Shown here piece after piece: positions 35,957 through 44,489 of a stretch of DNA of 44,489 nucleotides. The DNA comes from Alphaproteobacteria bacterium (GTDB lineage: Bacteria; Bacteroidota; Bacteroidia; Bacteroidales; FEN-979), in the NCBI GenBank assembly GCA_009928665.1, contig SACF01000038.1, positions 1-44,489 on the forward strand, given 5' to 3'. The notes beneath the pieces are model-generated. The model ran no database searches. It saw only the letters and a program-made list of their open reading frames with translations, and was not told where the DNA came from. The position numbers and the translations under genes were made by a program. Position 1 is the first letter of the stretch, and each line of letters starts with the position of its first letter.

Positions 35957-36806
35957 ACGCTTTCTATACTTCAGCCTCATGATCTTTGTTACCGGTTGCA
36001 GCGAAAAGATCGACATGAAACTCGATGATTCCCATATCCAGCTTTCGGTCGAAGGCACCATCACCACCGACAGCCTGCAGCAGGCGGTTAAACTCACGCG
36101 TTCGGCCGGTTATTTCTCAAATCAGCCGGCCCCGGCGGTCAGCCGGGCCATCGTGACCCTCAGCGACGGCACCGCCACCGACACCCTTCGGGAGGATCTC
36201 CCCGCCAGGCCGGGAACGTACGCCCTTCCGCAGTATTTCAGGGGCATGATCGGGAAAACCTACAGCATGGAAATCAAACTTGCCGAACCCATCGGCGATC
36301 ACACGGAATACAGCGCTTCATGCCGGATCATGCAGAGCGTGACGCTCGATTCGATCTCGGCCATATTCGACCCTTCACTTGGCAAAGAGGGGTACTGGCA
36401 GATCAGGATATTCGCACAGGATCCGGGTGATGAGACAAATTATTACCTCTTCAGATATTCCCGGAACGGAGTGCTGGTCTCCGACTCCATCGAGAAATGG
36501 TCCATCACCGACGACAGGTTTTTCAACGGAAGTTATATCGATGGACTTACCGCATTCTACCTCAACTACAGCCACTCCTCAGAGACCTTGCACCCTGGTG
36601 ATACCATCCTGGTGCAGATGTCGGCCATCACGCGGGAATACTATAATTTCATCCTGCAGGTGCAGCAGGCAGGCATCCAGATCCCCTTCTTCTCTGGCCC
36701 TCCGGCCAATGTGGAGGGCAACATCAGCAACGGGGGGATCGGCTTCCTTTCGGCTTATTCGAGTTCACGCGCCGCACACGTGGTCTCTAGACCGCCAATG
36801 CCATGA
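35949..36806 (+). CDS. DUF4249-family lipoprotein, TonB-receptor partner
   Basis: A 285-aa lipoprotein: signal MNKRFLYFSLMIFVTGC with acylated Cys17. The mature part has the DUF4249 pattern: LSVEGTITTDSLQQAVKLTR near the start, RAIVTLSDGTATDTL, YSMEIKL, and the C-terminal NISNGGIGFLSAYSSS. DUF4249 proteins regularly follow short TonB receptors and may play a SusD-like role. The start is set by the lipobox; an upstream in-frame ATG at 35814 would read through the receptor gene and is rejected. Overlap of 8 bases with the receptor gene indicates coupling. Confidence 0.85.
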   Translation: MNKRFLYFSLMIFVTGCSEKIDMKLDDSHIQLSVEGTITTDSLQQAVKLTRSAGYFSNQPAPAVSRAIVTLSDGTATDTLREDLPARPGTYALPQYFRGMIGKTYSMEIKLAEPIGDHTEYSASCRIMQSVTLDSISAIFDPSLGKEGYWQIRIFAQDPGDETNYYLFRYSRNGVLVSDSIEKWSITDDRFFNGSYIDGLTAFYLNYSHSSETLHPGDTILVQMSAITREYYNFILQVQQAGIQIPFFSGPPANVEGNISNGGIGFLSAYSSSRAAHVVSRPPMP

Positions 36807-36843
36807 AGATCAGGGCAAGAATGAACGCCAAATGCATGAACCC

Positions 36844-37962
36844 ATGAAATATATTCTGTTTGCCATGACCTGCTCCCTGATGGTGCAGGCGACCCTCACC
36901 GCACAGGAATCCGTCATCATTGGCCAAGTGAAGGAAATCAACTCCGCTGCCCTGGGGGGAGAAGTCAGGTACCATGTTCATCTTCCCGAAAAATATGCCG
37001 GTACGGATGAGCCATTTCCCGTGATTTACCTGATTAATGCGCAATCGACCGCAAACTTTGCCAACGCCTGCGCAACGGTCGACAACCTCAGCAGCGAGCG
37101 GATCCCGGATATGATCCTCGTCGGCATCTCTAACACCGGCGTCGCCGGAAATTACTGGAGTTGTCCCGACGATTCGGGACAGCTGAAACCGGCCGCGAGG
37201 TTTTACAGATTCCTGGAAGAAGAACTGATCCCCGAAATCAATAAAAACTACAGGACCACTCCCTATAAAATCCTGGCTGGACAGTCGAACAGCGGGCTTT
37301 ATGTGTTAAACAACCTCCTTTTTCATCCCGCGCTATTCGATGCCTATGTCCTCGCCAGTCCGATGCTGGGATGGTGCCCCGGTTTCCTGTTGAATGAAAC
37401 CAGGAAATTCCTGGATTCGAACCCCGTGCTCAACAAGAGACTTTACGTCGATTATGGCGAACTGGATTACATCGAAGTGCTGGATACAATTCAGGAATTT
37501 GAGAAGATACTCGGACGGAAATCGCCGGAAGGATTCACCTGGAAACTTGAAATGATCCGCAACGACGGCCATGTGCCTTATGCCTCGCTGCACAACGCGC
37601 TGCTTTTTTTCTTCTCCGGATGCACGGTCACCCCGGAAATGCGGAAATTCAGCATCGCTCAGATGAAATCCCATTTCGTAGGACTGTCGAAAGCGTATGG
37701 TTTTACCGTACAACCCAAAGGAGATGTGCTGTTCGATATGGCCCTGAACCTGAAAAATGAAAAGAAAGTTGATGAGGCGATTGAATGGTTCAGGTACCTG
37801 GTCAGCCTTTATCCGAACACGGCGATCTATTATTACGGATTTGGATTAACCTGGGTTCAGAAAGGGGATCTCACCTCCGCGAAGGGATGCTTTAAAAAAG
37901 CCCTGGAGATTGATCCGGAGGATGCCCGCTCAAAATCGATGCTCGAAAAAATCGGAAATTAA
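36844..37962 (+). CDS. Exported esterase-D-type alpha/beta hydrolase with TPR tail
   Basis: A 372-aa protein. Signal peptide 1-20 (ends LTAQ). Residues about 25-270 are a putative-esterase alpha/beta hydrolase: YHVHLPEKY, FPVIYLINAQ, and the nucleophile elbow GQSNSG with Ser148; a likely catalytic His is in NDGHVPYAS. The last 75 residues or so form two TPR units (KVDEAIEWFRYLVSLYPN, GDLTSAKGCFKKALEIDPED). The reading frame extends upstream to 36379, but only the ATG at 36844 (or 36832) gives a signal peptide. It probably splits ester or peptide-like bonds in the periplasm; IroE/Fes-like siderophore esterases are related. Its TPR tail is like the decayed tail at 13978-14190. Confidence 0.85.
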   Translation: MKYILFAMTCSLMVQATLTAQESVIIGQVKEINSAALGGEVRYHVHLPEKYAGTDEPFPVIYLINAQSTANFANACATVDNLSSERIPDMILVGISNTGVAGNYWSCPDDSGQLKPAARFYRFLEEELIPEINKNYRTTPYKILAGQSNSGLYVLNNLLFHPALFDAYVLASPMLGWCPGFLLNETRKFLDSNPVLNKRLYVDYGELDYIEVLDTIQEFEKILGRKSPEGFTWKLEMIRNDGHVPYASLHNALLFFFSGCTVTPEMRKFSIAQMKSHFVGLSKAYGFTVQPKGDVLFDMALNLKNEKKVDEAIEWFRYLVSLYPNTAIYYYGFGLTWVQKGDLTSAKGCFKKALEIDPEDARSKSMLEKIGN

Positions 37963-38630
37963 TGGAATACCACATGACCGTGAAAAATGCAGGTCTTTTC
38001 TTTCTTGTTGTCCTGATAATTGCTTCCTGCAGGAAGGAAGAGCACGACAGTTTTTCTGTTTGCAACGATCTCATCTTTTCGGGTTGCGACGGCTCAACCC
38101 AGGCGGCCTATTGCCTGTTCGGTCTCCGATGGGATAAAACCAATTCCGGGCAGATTCAAACTTCGGACTCGTTAACACTATCTTATTCATTTTTGGATTC
38201 AGGTTATATGTTTAATACCCATTCGCAGGAAAATGTTACCAGTTTGTCTTTTGATCAGGTCATCCCTTGTTCTAAAGAGAGCGTCAGAAAGGCCCTGTTG
38301 GAATGGGCCTCCGTGGCGCCTTTAAAATTTGCGGAGACCACGAACAACGAAAAGGCCGACATCCGGATTGCCATTGCCGATATCAGTCAGGGAGGACTGG
38401 GATATCCGCCCTTTACAAACGAACCGTGTAAGGAGTTGGCCGGTTTGTGCGTCATCAGGCCCATCGCGAATGCCACCTGTGACTCGTATTACTGCCTGGC
38501 ATTGCATGAGATTGGGCATATCCTTGGGTTGGGACATATTCTCAGCAATAATGTAATGAACCCGAACAAGTGTTATAAAACGCTTCAGCAGGGAGACATT
38601 CAGGGGATACAGGCACTTTATGGAAAGTAG
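37962..38630 (+). CDS. Matrixin-like metalloprotease lipoprotein
   Basis: A zinc protease of about 220 aa. Lipoprotein signal (VVLIIASC, Cys23). The matrixin core is complete: LKFAETTNNEKADIRIAIAD before the active site, the zinc motif HEIGHILGLGH (182-192), the Met-turn NVMNP (197-201), and the terminal GDIQGIQALYGK that matches the end of matrix metalloproteinase catalytic domains. There is no obvious cysteine-switch pro-peptide; Cys residues at 34, 42 and 51 could pair. The ATG overlaps the preceding stop by one base; an ATG at 37974 is an alternative start. Located on the cell envelope, it likely degrades proteins outside or in the periplasm. Confidence 0.88.
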   Translation: MEYHMTVKNAGLFFLVVLIIASCRKEEHDSFSVCNDLIFSGCDGSTQAAYCLFGLRWDKTNSGQIQTSDSLTLSYSFLDSGYMFNTHSQENVTSLSFDQVIPCSKESVRKALLEWASVAPLKFAETTNNEKADIRIAIADISQGGLGYPPFTNEPCKELAGLCVIRPIANATCDSYYCLALHEIGHILGLGHILSNNVMNPNKCYKTLQQGDIQGIQALYGK

Positions 38631-38681
38631 GAATGAAGGTGATTGCCCGGCGCTATCTGAAAGAGGTGCAGCCGGGGAAAA

Positions 38682-40076
38682 ATGAAAAATCATATGAAAA
38701 AAACGCTTGCTGCATTGTTGATTCTGACAACATTTTCCGTATGTCATGCCCAGGATGATTGTGATTGCAGAAGGGCATTGACCCGGATGATCACAACCGT
38801 GGAGACCAGTTACCCAGGGTTCAATGAAAAGACCCCGGATAAAATGCTTTACACGAATTTCAAGGAGAACCTGAATACAAGGTCCTTAACAACCGCTGAT
38901 CCGGAATGCGTGAAACTGCTGAAAGAATACGTCTCCTTTTTTCGTGATGGCCATATCTCCGTTTTTGCATCAGGCGATGAAACCGGGGAAAAGGCAGCAG
39001 GCGGGAAACCAGATTATAGCATGCCCGACACGGCTCGGTTTGCTGAAAGGATCCGGGCGGCAAAGGATCCTTTAGAAGGCATTTGGAGCTCCTTCACCTA
39101 TAAAGTAGGAACAACCAGGCAGGACAGCATTTACATCGGGTTTATCATAGATGCGGATACCGCATTCTGGAAGCCCGGACAGGTTAAGTTCAGGCTGTAC
39201 ACAGATGGTACCGCAGATTTTTACATGAGGGACCATTCGCTCATTAAAGAGAATTGGAAACTGGTTGATGGATGGATCATGTCGTTTTCGGGAGCCAATT
39301 ATATCAGGGAGCTGCCAGTCCCTGCACTTACGGAGGAAGAAAAGAGGAAACGGCTGGATGAAGTAGAAGGATTTTATTTCAAGAAACTGACCGACGCGAC
39401 CTCCTTACTCTGTATTTCAAGTTTCCGTCATGAGTTCCTGGAAAGGATTGGCAAACTGATCGAATCCAACCGCGAAGCAATAGAATCTTGCGGGAACCTC
39501 ATCATCGATATCAGGAACAACGGGGGGGGAGTTTATGAAGGTTATTCAGGCCTTTATCCCTACATCCTGACAAATCCACTGAGAGGTCTTGGCCAGGAAT
39601 TCCTTGTGACGCCTACCCTTCTTCGGGAGATAGAAGGATGGTACGACGGGGAGGATGGAAAGGAGACGGTAAGGAGGCTGAAAGTAAAATTTAACGGCAA
39701 GACCGGCCGGTTCGTCAATCCCGATACATCCGATGTTTGCATCGACACGGTAAAACGCTCGGTGCGAAGCCCGAAACAAGTCGTCATCCTTGTCGATAAA
39801 GGGACTGCCAGCTCAGCGGAAGCGTTTGCCCTTGATGCCAGGCAGAGTAAAAAAGTTAAAATCATGGGTATCCCGACCTATGGGGCGCTGGATTACGGCT
39901 CTGCCTGTTTTTTTGATTTTGGCTGCGGTAATTACAAACTGATGCTGCCTACATGGCGGTCGGCGAGACTTCCCGATTTTCCCATCGACAACATCGGGAT
40001 TCAGCCCGATTTCTATCTCGATAAATCGGTTAAGGACTGGGTTCGGTTTTGTGTGGATTACCTGGAAGAGAAATAA
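38682..40076 (+). CDS. Exported S41-family serine peptidase
   Basis: A 464-aa protein. Signal peptide about 1-24 (ends CHAQ). Residues about 240-445 are the S41 (C-terminal-processing/IRBP-type) catalytic fold: LIIDIRNNGGG (273-283), the serine segment VDKGTASSAEAFA (371-383; catalytic Ser in Thr-Ala-Ser-Ser), and GIPTYGALDYGS (396-407). The lysine of tail-specific proteases in the GK position is Ala402, so it fits the IRBP/tricorn-like branch, not the CtpA branch. No PDZ domain is seen; the middle part (about 125-215) is beta-rich and unassigned. It is 51 bases downstream of the matrixin gene. Confidence 0.85.
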   Translation: MKNHMKKTLAALLILTTFSVCHAQDDCDCRRALTRMITTVETSYPGFNEKTPDKMLYTNFKENLNTRSLTTADPECVKLLKEYVSFFRDGHISVFASGDETGEKAAGGKPDYSMPDTARFAERIRAAKDPLEGIWSSFTYKVGTTRQDSIYIGFIIDADTAFWKPGQVKFRLYTDGTADFYMRDHSLIKENWKLVDGWIMSFSGANYIRELPVPALTEEEKRKRLDEVEGFYFKKLTDATSLLCISSFRHEFLERIGKLIESNREAIESCGNLIIDIRNNGGGVYEGYSGLYPYILTNPLRGLGQEFLVTPTLLREIEGWYDGEDGKETVRRLKVKFNGKTGRFVNPDTSDVCIDTVKRSVRSPKQVVILVDKGTASSAEAFALDARQSKKVKIMGIPTYGALDYGSACFFDFGCGNYKLMLPTWRSARLPDFPIDNIGIQPDFYLDKSVKDWVRFCVDYLEEK

Positions 40077-40096
40077 TTACCCTGATTAAGCAGGAC

Positions 40097-40477
40097 ATGG
40101 ATAATATTGATATATCCGGAAATACCGTCTCTTTTTCTCACCAATACTATTGCAAAATAAAAACCGACCAGGTCAATGCCGTTATAACGGAGAATACAAA
40201 TACCATTATCCTTGCAGGGCAAAAGAAATCACCGGGTTTTCCGGTGACCGAAGATGCGCTATATAAATCCGTCAATGAGGGATTGGACCTGATGATTTTA
40301 TTGCTTGACCAATCGCTCAGGAAGATTGAATATTCAACATACGGAGGAGGCTTAAAGCAGCGAATGATGGATCCCTGCGTAAATTATGCCAAAGGCGGTA
40401 AGGTAATTATCTCCTCCATGTGTATTTCGCCTGATTTCCCAGTGACCATGAAATTCGCCGAACCCGATAAAACCTGA
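40097..40477 (+). CDS. Small protein of unknown function
   Basis: A protein of about 126 aa that I do not recognise. The frame is open from an ATG at 40049, inside the S41 gene, but the ATG at 40097 has a purine-rich AGCAGGA just upstream and avoids the overlap. There is no signal peptide and no membrane segment; Cys pairs and Asn-rich strands suggest a small alpha/beta domain. The gene sits 21 bases after the S41 stop, so co-transcription is likely. Confidence 0.5.
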   Translation: MDNIDISGNTVSFSHQYYCKIKTDQVNAVITENTNTIILAGQKKSPGFPVTEDALYKSVNEGLDLMILLLDQSLRKIEYSTYGGGLKQRMMDPCVNYAKGGKVIISSMCISPDFPVTMKFAEPDKT

Positions 40478-40583
40478 ACGAATTGTTTATGGAAATTTGA
40501 TCTGACCAGTAAATAAATCCAGGAATGAAAAAGAAACGAGGCCTCCATCAGTATTGGCTGGAAAGGGATTTGATTTCGAAAGT

Positions 40584-41720
40584 ATGACACGGATGATAAT
40601 TGTCAGCTTTTTTCGACTGGGGCAAGTGAAAAATCTTGTGTTATTGCTGCTCGCATTTTCAGTTTCCATGAGGCCTGTTTGCTCGCAAACAAAATCAGAA
40701 TCGAATCAATCTGAATTGATTGGCAAGGCATTAACGGAAATTGTTAATGACGGGAGATCTCCCGGTATGATTGCTGCAATTATTTCAGCGGAAGGTGTGA
40801 CCGCGGCCGCTTCGGCGGGTGTGCGGAAGGCAGGTTCCGGTATTGCGTTCACCACCATGGATGTGGTCCATCTGGGCTCCTGCACCAAAGCGATGACCGC
40901 TGCAATGATCGGCACGCTGGTAGCCGAAGGAAAACTTAAATGGAATACGAAACTTGTTGATGTATTTCCTGAATTGAAGGGAATTATCCATCCCGATTAT
41001 AACACTGTTACACTATGGCAATTACTTACGCACTCTGCCGGTGTTCCAGCAAATCCGACAGATTGGGATGCCTACGGGAAGGATGAGATCAAAGAGCGGC
41101 GCCTGGCGATTCTGAAGGTGAATCTTAAATCGCCGGCTGCCTTCACTCCCGGTGAACACCATTACTCCAATTTCGGGTATATGATTGCAGGATGTATGGC
41201 AGAAAGGATAGTCGGTTTAAGCTGGGAATCCTTAATGCAAAAGCGTTTGTTTGATCCGCTGGGCATGACTTCTGCCGGGTTTGGCATTCCGGGCAATCCA
41301 GCCCAGATTGATCAGCCATGGGGCCATGGAAGATATGGTGATAACTGGCGTCCAAGTTTATCTTACGACCCGGAAGCAATCGGGCCAGCGGGAGAGGTAC
41401 ACTGTAACATCCAGGACTGGGCTAAGTTTCTTTCCCTTTGGCTTACTGGTAAAAACGCCATTATTGATAGCACGATTTTGAATAAATTAGCTCAGCCTCT
41501 TGGTTTTTATGCCGGAGGATGGGGCGTTTCAGAACAACCCTGGGCTAAGGGGAAAGTGCTGTCACATAACGGCAGCAACGGTATCTGGTACGCCACAGTT
41601 GCTGTGGCACCTAAGCTAAACAGGGCTTATGTTGTCGTCACAAATTCGCGTGAATTCGGAAGTACCGAAGATATTTGCAGGAACATGCTCAGCAAACTGA
41701 TCAGGATGGACCAGAATTAA
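40584..41720 (+). CDS. Exported beta-lactamase-family serine hydrolase
   Basis: A class C beta-lactamase/DD-peptidase-type fold (PF00144), about 378 aa. Counting from the ATG at 40584 the three motifs are SCTK (Ser99, Lys102), YSN (Tyr194-Asn196) and HNG (His328-Gly330, in LSHNGSNGIWYA). The hydrophobic stretch LVLLLLAFSV followed by CSQ is a signal peptide; ATGs at 40554, 40584 and 40593 are possible starts, and the middle one is chosen. Such proteins are usually esterases or peptidases with small substrates rather than resistance enzymes. No TPR tail is present. Confidence 0.85.
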   Translation: MTRMIIVSFFRLGQVKNLVLLLLAFSVSMRPVCSQTKSESNQSELIGKALTEIVNDGRSPGMIAAIISAEGVTAAASAGVRKAGSGIAFTTMDVVHLGSCTKAMTAAMIGTLVAEGKLKWNTKLVDVFPELKGIIHPDYNTVTLWQLLTHSAGVPANPTDWDAYGKDEIKERRLAILKVNLKSPAAFTPGEHHYSNFGYMIAGCMAERIVGLSWESLMQKRLFDPLGMTSAGFGIPGNPAQIDQPWGHGRYGDNWRPSLSYDPEAIGPAGEVHCNIQDWAKFLSLWLTGKNAIIDSTILNKLAQPLGFYAGGWGVSEQPWAKGKVLSHNGSNGIWYATVAVAPKLNRAYVVVTNSREFGSTEDICRNMLSKLIRMDQN

Positions 41721-41794
41721 CGATGAAGTCGATGTTCCAGGAGTCTATAAGGAAAAAAATTAGTAGTAAATAAAAAGTGAAAATAAAAGCAATT

Positions 41795-42922
41795 ATGATG
41801 AAAAGAGTTATTCTGGTCTGCTACTGCTTGGTCACAGTTTCAATTTCCGCTTTGGCCCAGGAAAATAACCCTGCAAAACCGGCAGAGATCAATAATTTTC
41901 CCGCTCCTTCGGTCGACAAACGCATCGAACTGCTCAGCATTGTTTTCAGACTGGCCGGCAACTGGGAATATAATGATGATCAGTATAAAAGCTACATTGC
42001 TGATATTCATCAGCACTTTGATCCGTACAGTGAGCATGAACTGATCGCCTTTGCAAGGAAACTGAGAGATAACAACGGGGTATCCTTCGATGCCGTCATG
42101 AAGATGGCCATACACCTGAGCCCGCCGCCTGAATTGAATCCCGTTGTCCCTTTTACGGAGGATATCCCGGAACGAAGATGGGGCAAAGACCCGGCAATAA
42201 AGTTTGTAAAGCTGCTTCAGCAGTTTTATGCTGATGCCCGTTGTGATGCATTTTTCGCAGCACACGAGCAACTTTATAAGACGGTTCCTGAACGGTTTAA
42301 CAAGGTTTATCGTGCGTTGGATATAACCTGGTACCAACAATACTACGGTGTTCAGCCCAACGGCAGATTAATTGTCGTTCTCGGACTGGGCAACGGATGC
42401 GGCAATTACGGGCCAAAAATTATCTGGCCCGACGGGAGGGAAGATAATTATGCCATCATGGGTATCTGTCCGCTCGACAGCCTTGGCGACCCGGAGTACA
42501 ACACTGACAACAACCTGCCCACCCTGATCCATGAATTCAACCATTCGTATGTAAACCATCTCACCGATCAATATAAACCGGAATTTCAGAGCTCCGGCGA
42601 AAAACTCTACGGGATTGTGAAGGAGCGCATGAGGCGGCAGGCATACGGAAACTGGCAAACCATGCTGAATGAGGCGCTGGTGAGGGCTTCGGTGGTACGC
42701 TACTACCTGAACCATGACTCCGACACCGGCGTAGCCATAGCAAAAATGATCACGGAATTCAACAACGGATTTTTCTGGATCAACGACCTGGTCAACTGCC
42801 TGGGCGATTATGAAGCGAACAGAACCAAATACCCTACCCTCGAAAGTTATATGCCGGTTTTGGTTGATTTCTATAACAAAACTGCAGACAATTCCGGATC
42901 TTTGTTTAATATCAAAAAATAA
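41795..42922 (+). CDS. DUF4932-type putative zinc metalloprotease
   Basis: An exported protein of about 375 aa. Signal peptide about 1-22 (ends ALAQ). It carries a zincin motif HEFNH at residues 246-250 and, about 50 residues on, LNEALVRASVVRY, where the Glu may be the third ligand as in gluzincins. ALGNGCGNYGPK and AIMGICPLDS precede the motif, a pattern of DUF4932 proteins. Peptidase activity is inferred from the motif and not known for the family. The frame continues upstream to a GTG at 41777; the double ATG at 41795 is preferred as start. Confidence 0.75.
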   Translation: MMKRVILVCYCLVTVSISALAQENNPAKPAEINNFPAPSVDKRIELLSIVFRLAGNWEYNDDQYKSYIADIHQHFDPYSEHELIAFARKLRDNNGVSFDAVMKMAIHLSPPPELNPVVPFTEDIPERRWGKDPAIKFVKLLQQFYADARCDAFFAAHEQLYKTVPERFNKVYRALDITWYQQYYGVQPNGRLIVVLGLGNGCGNYGPKIIWPDGREDNYAIMGICPLDSLGDPEYNTDNNLPTLIHEFNHSYVNHLTDQYKPEFQSSGEKLYGIVKERMRRQAYGNWQTMLNEALVRASVVRYYLNHDSDTGVAIAKMITEFNNGFFWINDLVNCLGDYEANRTKYPTLESYMPVLVDFYNKTADNSGSLFNIKK

Positions 42923-43019
42923 ATAATAGTAGAGAAGGGCGATTATCGGGTTAACATTTTGTCTCATTGTTGTTATCATACTTCTTCCGGGGCAAATACC
43001 AATAAAATGTCACCTCTGC

Positions 43020-43035
43020 GGTTTAATATTAAACC
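43020..43035. repeat. Perfect 16-bp palindrome
   Basis: GGTTTAATATTAAACC is self-complementary; four bases after it, GGTTT recurs so that AAACC-AAAT-GGTTT forms a second small hairpin. It lies about 100 bases upstream of the alpha/beta hydrolase gene. It resembles the GGTTTAAC half-sites at the TetR promoter (30041-30064). Confidence 0.4.
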
Positions 43036-43138
43036 AAATGGTTTGAACGGCGGCCATTGTGATAAAATGAAAGAGACATTTGGTGGATCATTCTTCGGAT
43101 GTATAGACAAAATGAATTAAAAACAATCAATGAAAAGT

Positions 43139-44380
43139 ATGAAAACAACAACTTTGCTTTTGGTTTTTCTCATGACTGCCACAACGCTTCAGGCTCAGAA
43201 AAAATTACAAAGTTACGACTCATTTATCCGAAAGGCCGACTCGCTGTATCGTGCAGGCGATTTCAAAAGTTCGGCCTTCGCGTTTTCGGACGCTTTTAAA
43301 ATTCCTGAGGCAAAAATCACGAAGAACCAGCGCTATAATGCAGCATGTTCGTATGCATTGGCAAACAATCCCGACAGCGCATTTTTGAATTTAAACCATG
43401 TTGCAAATTACATGAATTACACCAATTACGGGCATATAACCACTGACCCTGATTTGAAATCCTTATATGCCGACAACCGCTGGAAAGACCTAATGCAAAT
43501 CGTGAAGACCAATAAGGATAAAGCCTATGCCAGTTTGGATTTTATCACCATAAACGGGTATAAAATTGAAGTTTTTGTGGCCGGTATGCAAAATAATCAA
43601 TCCGGTAAACCTGTGGTTGTTTTTGAAAACGGAATGGCCGACAACTACACCAGGTGGGCATCAATACTGGATGAATTTTCGAAAACCAATGCAGTTTTTG
43701 CCTATAACCGCCCCCGGATTGGTGAGTCGGAAGACGACAGTTTGCCTCCCACCATGAAACATATCGTTGAAAATCTGAGGGCAATGCTGCTTAAGAAAGG
43801 ACTTAAACCGCCCTATTTATTTGTGTCGCATTCATTTGGCGGCGCTTATACACGGAGTTTCGCTTCAAATTATCCAGACGAAATTGCCGGGCTTGTTTTT
43901 GTGGATCCCGTTGATTTTACGAAAAAGAAGGATATGGGCGATTTGCCGTATCTCGAAATTGGTTTAACACAGCACCAGATTGATTCTTTATTCGGGCAAC
44001 CCTATAAAAATTTCACCGAAAAACTATATGCCGAAATGCCCAGGTATTACGTGGAGGAGGTAAAGATATTACGGCAATTAACAAAGACTGATTTCGCTGA
44101 ATGCGACAAAATTCCTTTGCCCGACGTCCCGGTTCATTTTATCAAGGCCGGAGGTTTCTCCGCTACCGAACCACCCACTATCTACGACAGGGAGAAAATG
44201 TGGCGAATTAACAGTAATATACAAATTAAACGATGGATGGAACTTTTATATCCGCTGAAATATGGTCGTTTTTTTTATAGTTCAAGTTCAGGGCATATGA
44301 TGCAGACTGATGACCCCGACATTGTTATTTCAAGTATAAAACTGGCTTTGATTGATTATAATAAAACGAGGGAAGAATAA
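43139..44380 (+). CDS. Exported alpha/beta hydrolase with TPR-like N-terminus
   Basis: A 413-aa protein. Signal peptide 1-20 (ends LQAQ). Residues about 25-125 are TPR-like (YDSFIRKADSLYRAGDFKSS, NAACSYALANNPDSAFLNL). Residues about 135-410 are an alpha/beta hydrolase: VVVFENGMADNYTRW (oxyanion region), the nucleophile elbow SHSFGG with Ser232, FVDPVDF, and the probable catalytic His in SSGHMMQTDDP. The ATG at 43130 is in frame, but the one at 43139 gives the better signal peptide. The TPR-before-hydrolase order mirrors, in reverse, the esterase at 36844. Substrate unknown. Confidence 0.85.
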   Translation: MKTTTLLLVFLMTATTLQAQKKLQSYDSFIRKADSLYRAGDFKSSAFAFSDAFKIPEAKITKNQRYNAACSYALANNPDSAFLNLNHVANYMNYTNYGHITTDPDLKSLYADNRWKDLMQIVKTNKDKAYASLDFITINGYKIEVFVAGMQNNQSGKPVVVFENGMADNYTRWASILDEFSKTNAVFAYNRPRIGESEDDSLPPTMKHIVENLRAMLLKKGLKPPYLFVSHSFGGAYTRSFASNYPDEIAGLVFVDPVDFTKKKDMGDLPYLEIGLTQHQIDSLFGQPYKNFTEKLYAEMPRYYVEEVKILRQLTKTDFAECDKIPLPDVPVHFIKAGGFSATEPPTIYDREKMWRINSNIQIKRWMELLYPLKYGRFFYSSSSGHMMQTDDPDIVISSIKLALIDYNKTREE

Positions 44381-44489
44381 AAGAACAATGATCACTAGCG
44401 TCTATTAATTTTTGTTAAATTATCTCGTATCTGTTTTATGCACAGTATAATAACTTCTCAAAACCTCGTCGCCCTTTTGAATTCTGTTC

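Noticed and set aside
36379..36843. 155-codon in-frame extension upstream of the esterase gene
   Set aside because: It lies inside the DUF4249 gene in another frame and would bury the signal peptide that begins at 36844.
42368..42979. 203-codon minus-strand frame opposite the DUF4932 gene
   Set aside because: It is antisense to a gene with a signal peptide and zincin motif; no independent support.

Overview
The window looks like a chromosomal segment of a Bacteroidota (Bacteroidales-like) bacterium. The evidence is two proteins with type IX secretion (T9SS) C-terminal sorting domains, a TonB receptor paired with a DUF4249 lipoprotein, many signal peptides ending in AQ/SQ, Bacteroidota-type -7 boxes (TAnnTTTG) upstream of several genes, and membrane-anchored AraC regulators. 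Genus cannot be assigned from sequence alone.

Layout. 1-853 (minus): the 5' end of katG, cut by the window edge, preceded by a PerR/Fur-type regulator with a perfect palindrome just upstream of it. 974-2197 (minus): a FISUMP-domain envelope protein. 2513-8889 (minus): a compact five-gene cluster of a ferredoxin-like protein, a radical SAM enzyme, a DUF116-polyprenyl synthase fusion, a small alpha/alpha-toroid protein and a squalene-hopene-cyclase-like class II terpene cyclase. No squalene synthase is present, so this looks like an uncharacterised isoprenoid pathway; it is the most interesting item here. 8948-11516 (minus): an outer-membrane barrel and a beta-propeller lipoprotein. 11755-17494: a PD40/T9SS protein, a 5'-truncated AraC gene, a decayed TPR tail and a 1095-aa T9SS protein. 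17878-19668: a 7TM-AraC regulator, then phased TGAGAC repeats upstream of a flavodoxin gene. 19720-23205: an orphan membrane protein and a three-gene unit in which two related barrel proteins flank an M28 peptidase lipoprotein.

23228-30026 (minus): a complete drug-efflux type operon (TetR, TolC, HlyD-like adaptor, two ABC ATPases, two ABC-2 permeases) with a good promoter and TetR-type half-sites. The two ATPases carry complementary degenerate motifs, predicting one working and one dead ATP site. 30335-31456: ppnP and an exported isochorismatase-like hydrolase. 31468-33533: a full-length AraC regulator surrounded by decayed pieces of the same PD40/T9SS and AraC families that are present, one intact and one truncated, at 11755-13973.

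33602-44380 (plus): a TonB receptor and DUF4249 lipoprotein followed by a run of exported hydrolases: an esterase with TPR tail, a matrixin-like lipoprotein protease, an S41 peptidase, a beta-lactamase-family serine hydrolase, a DUF4932 zincin-like protein and an alpha/beta hydrolase. Substrates of these enzymes cannot be read from the sequence.
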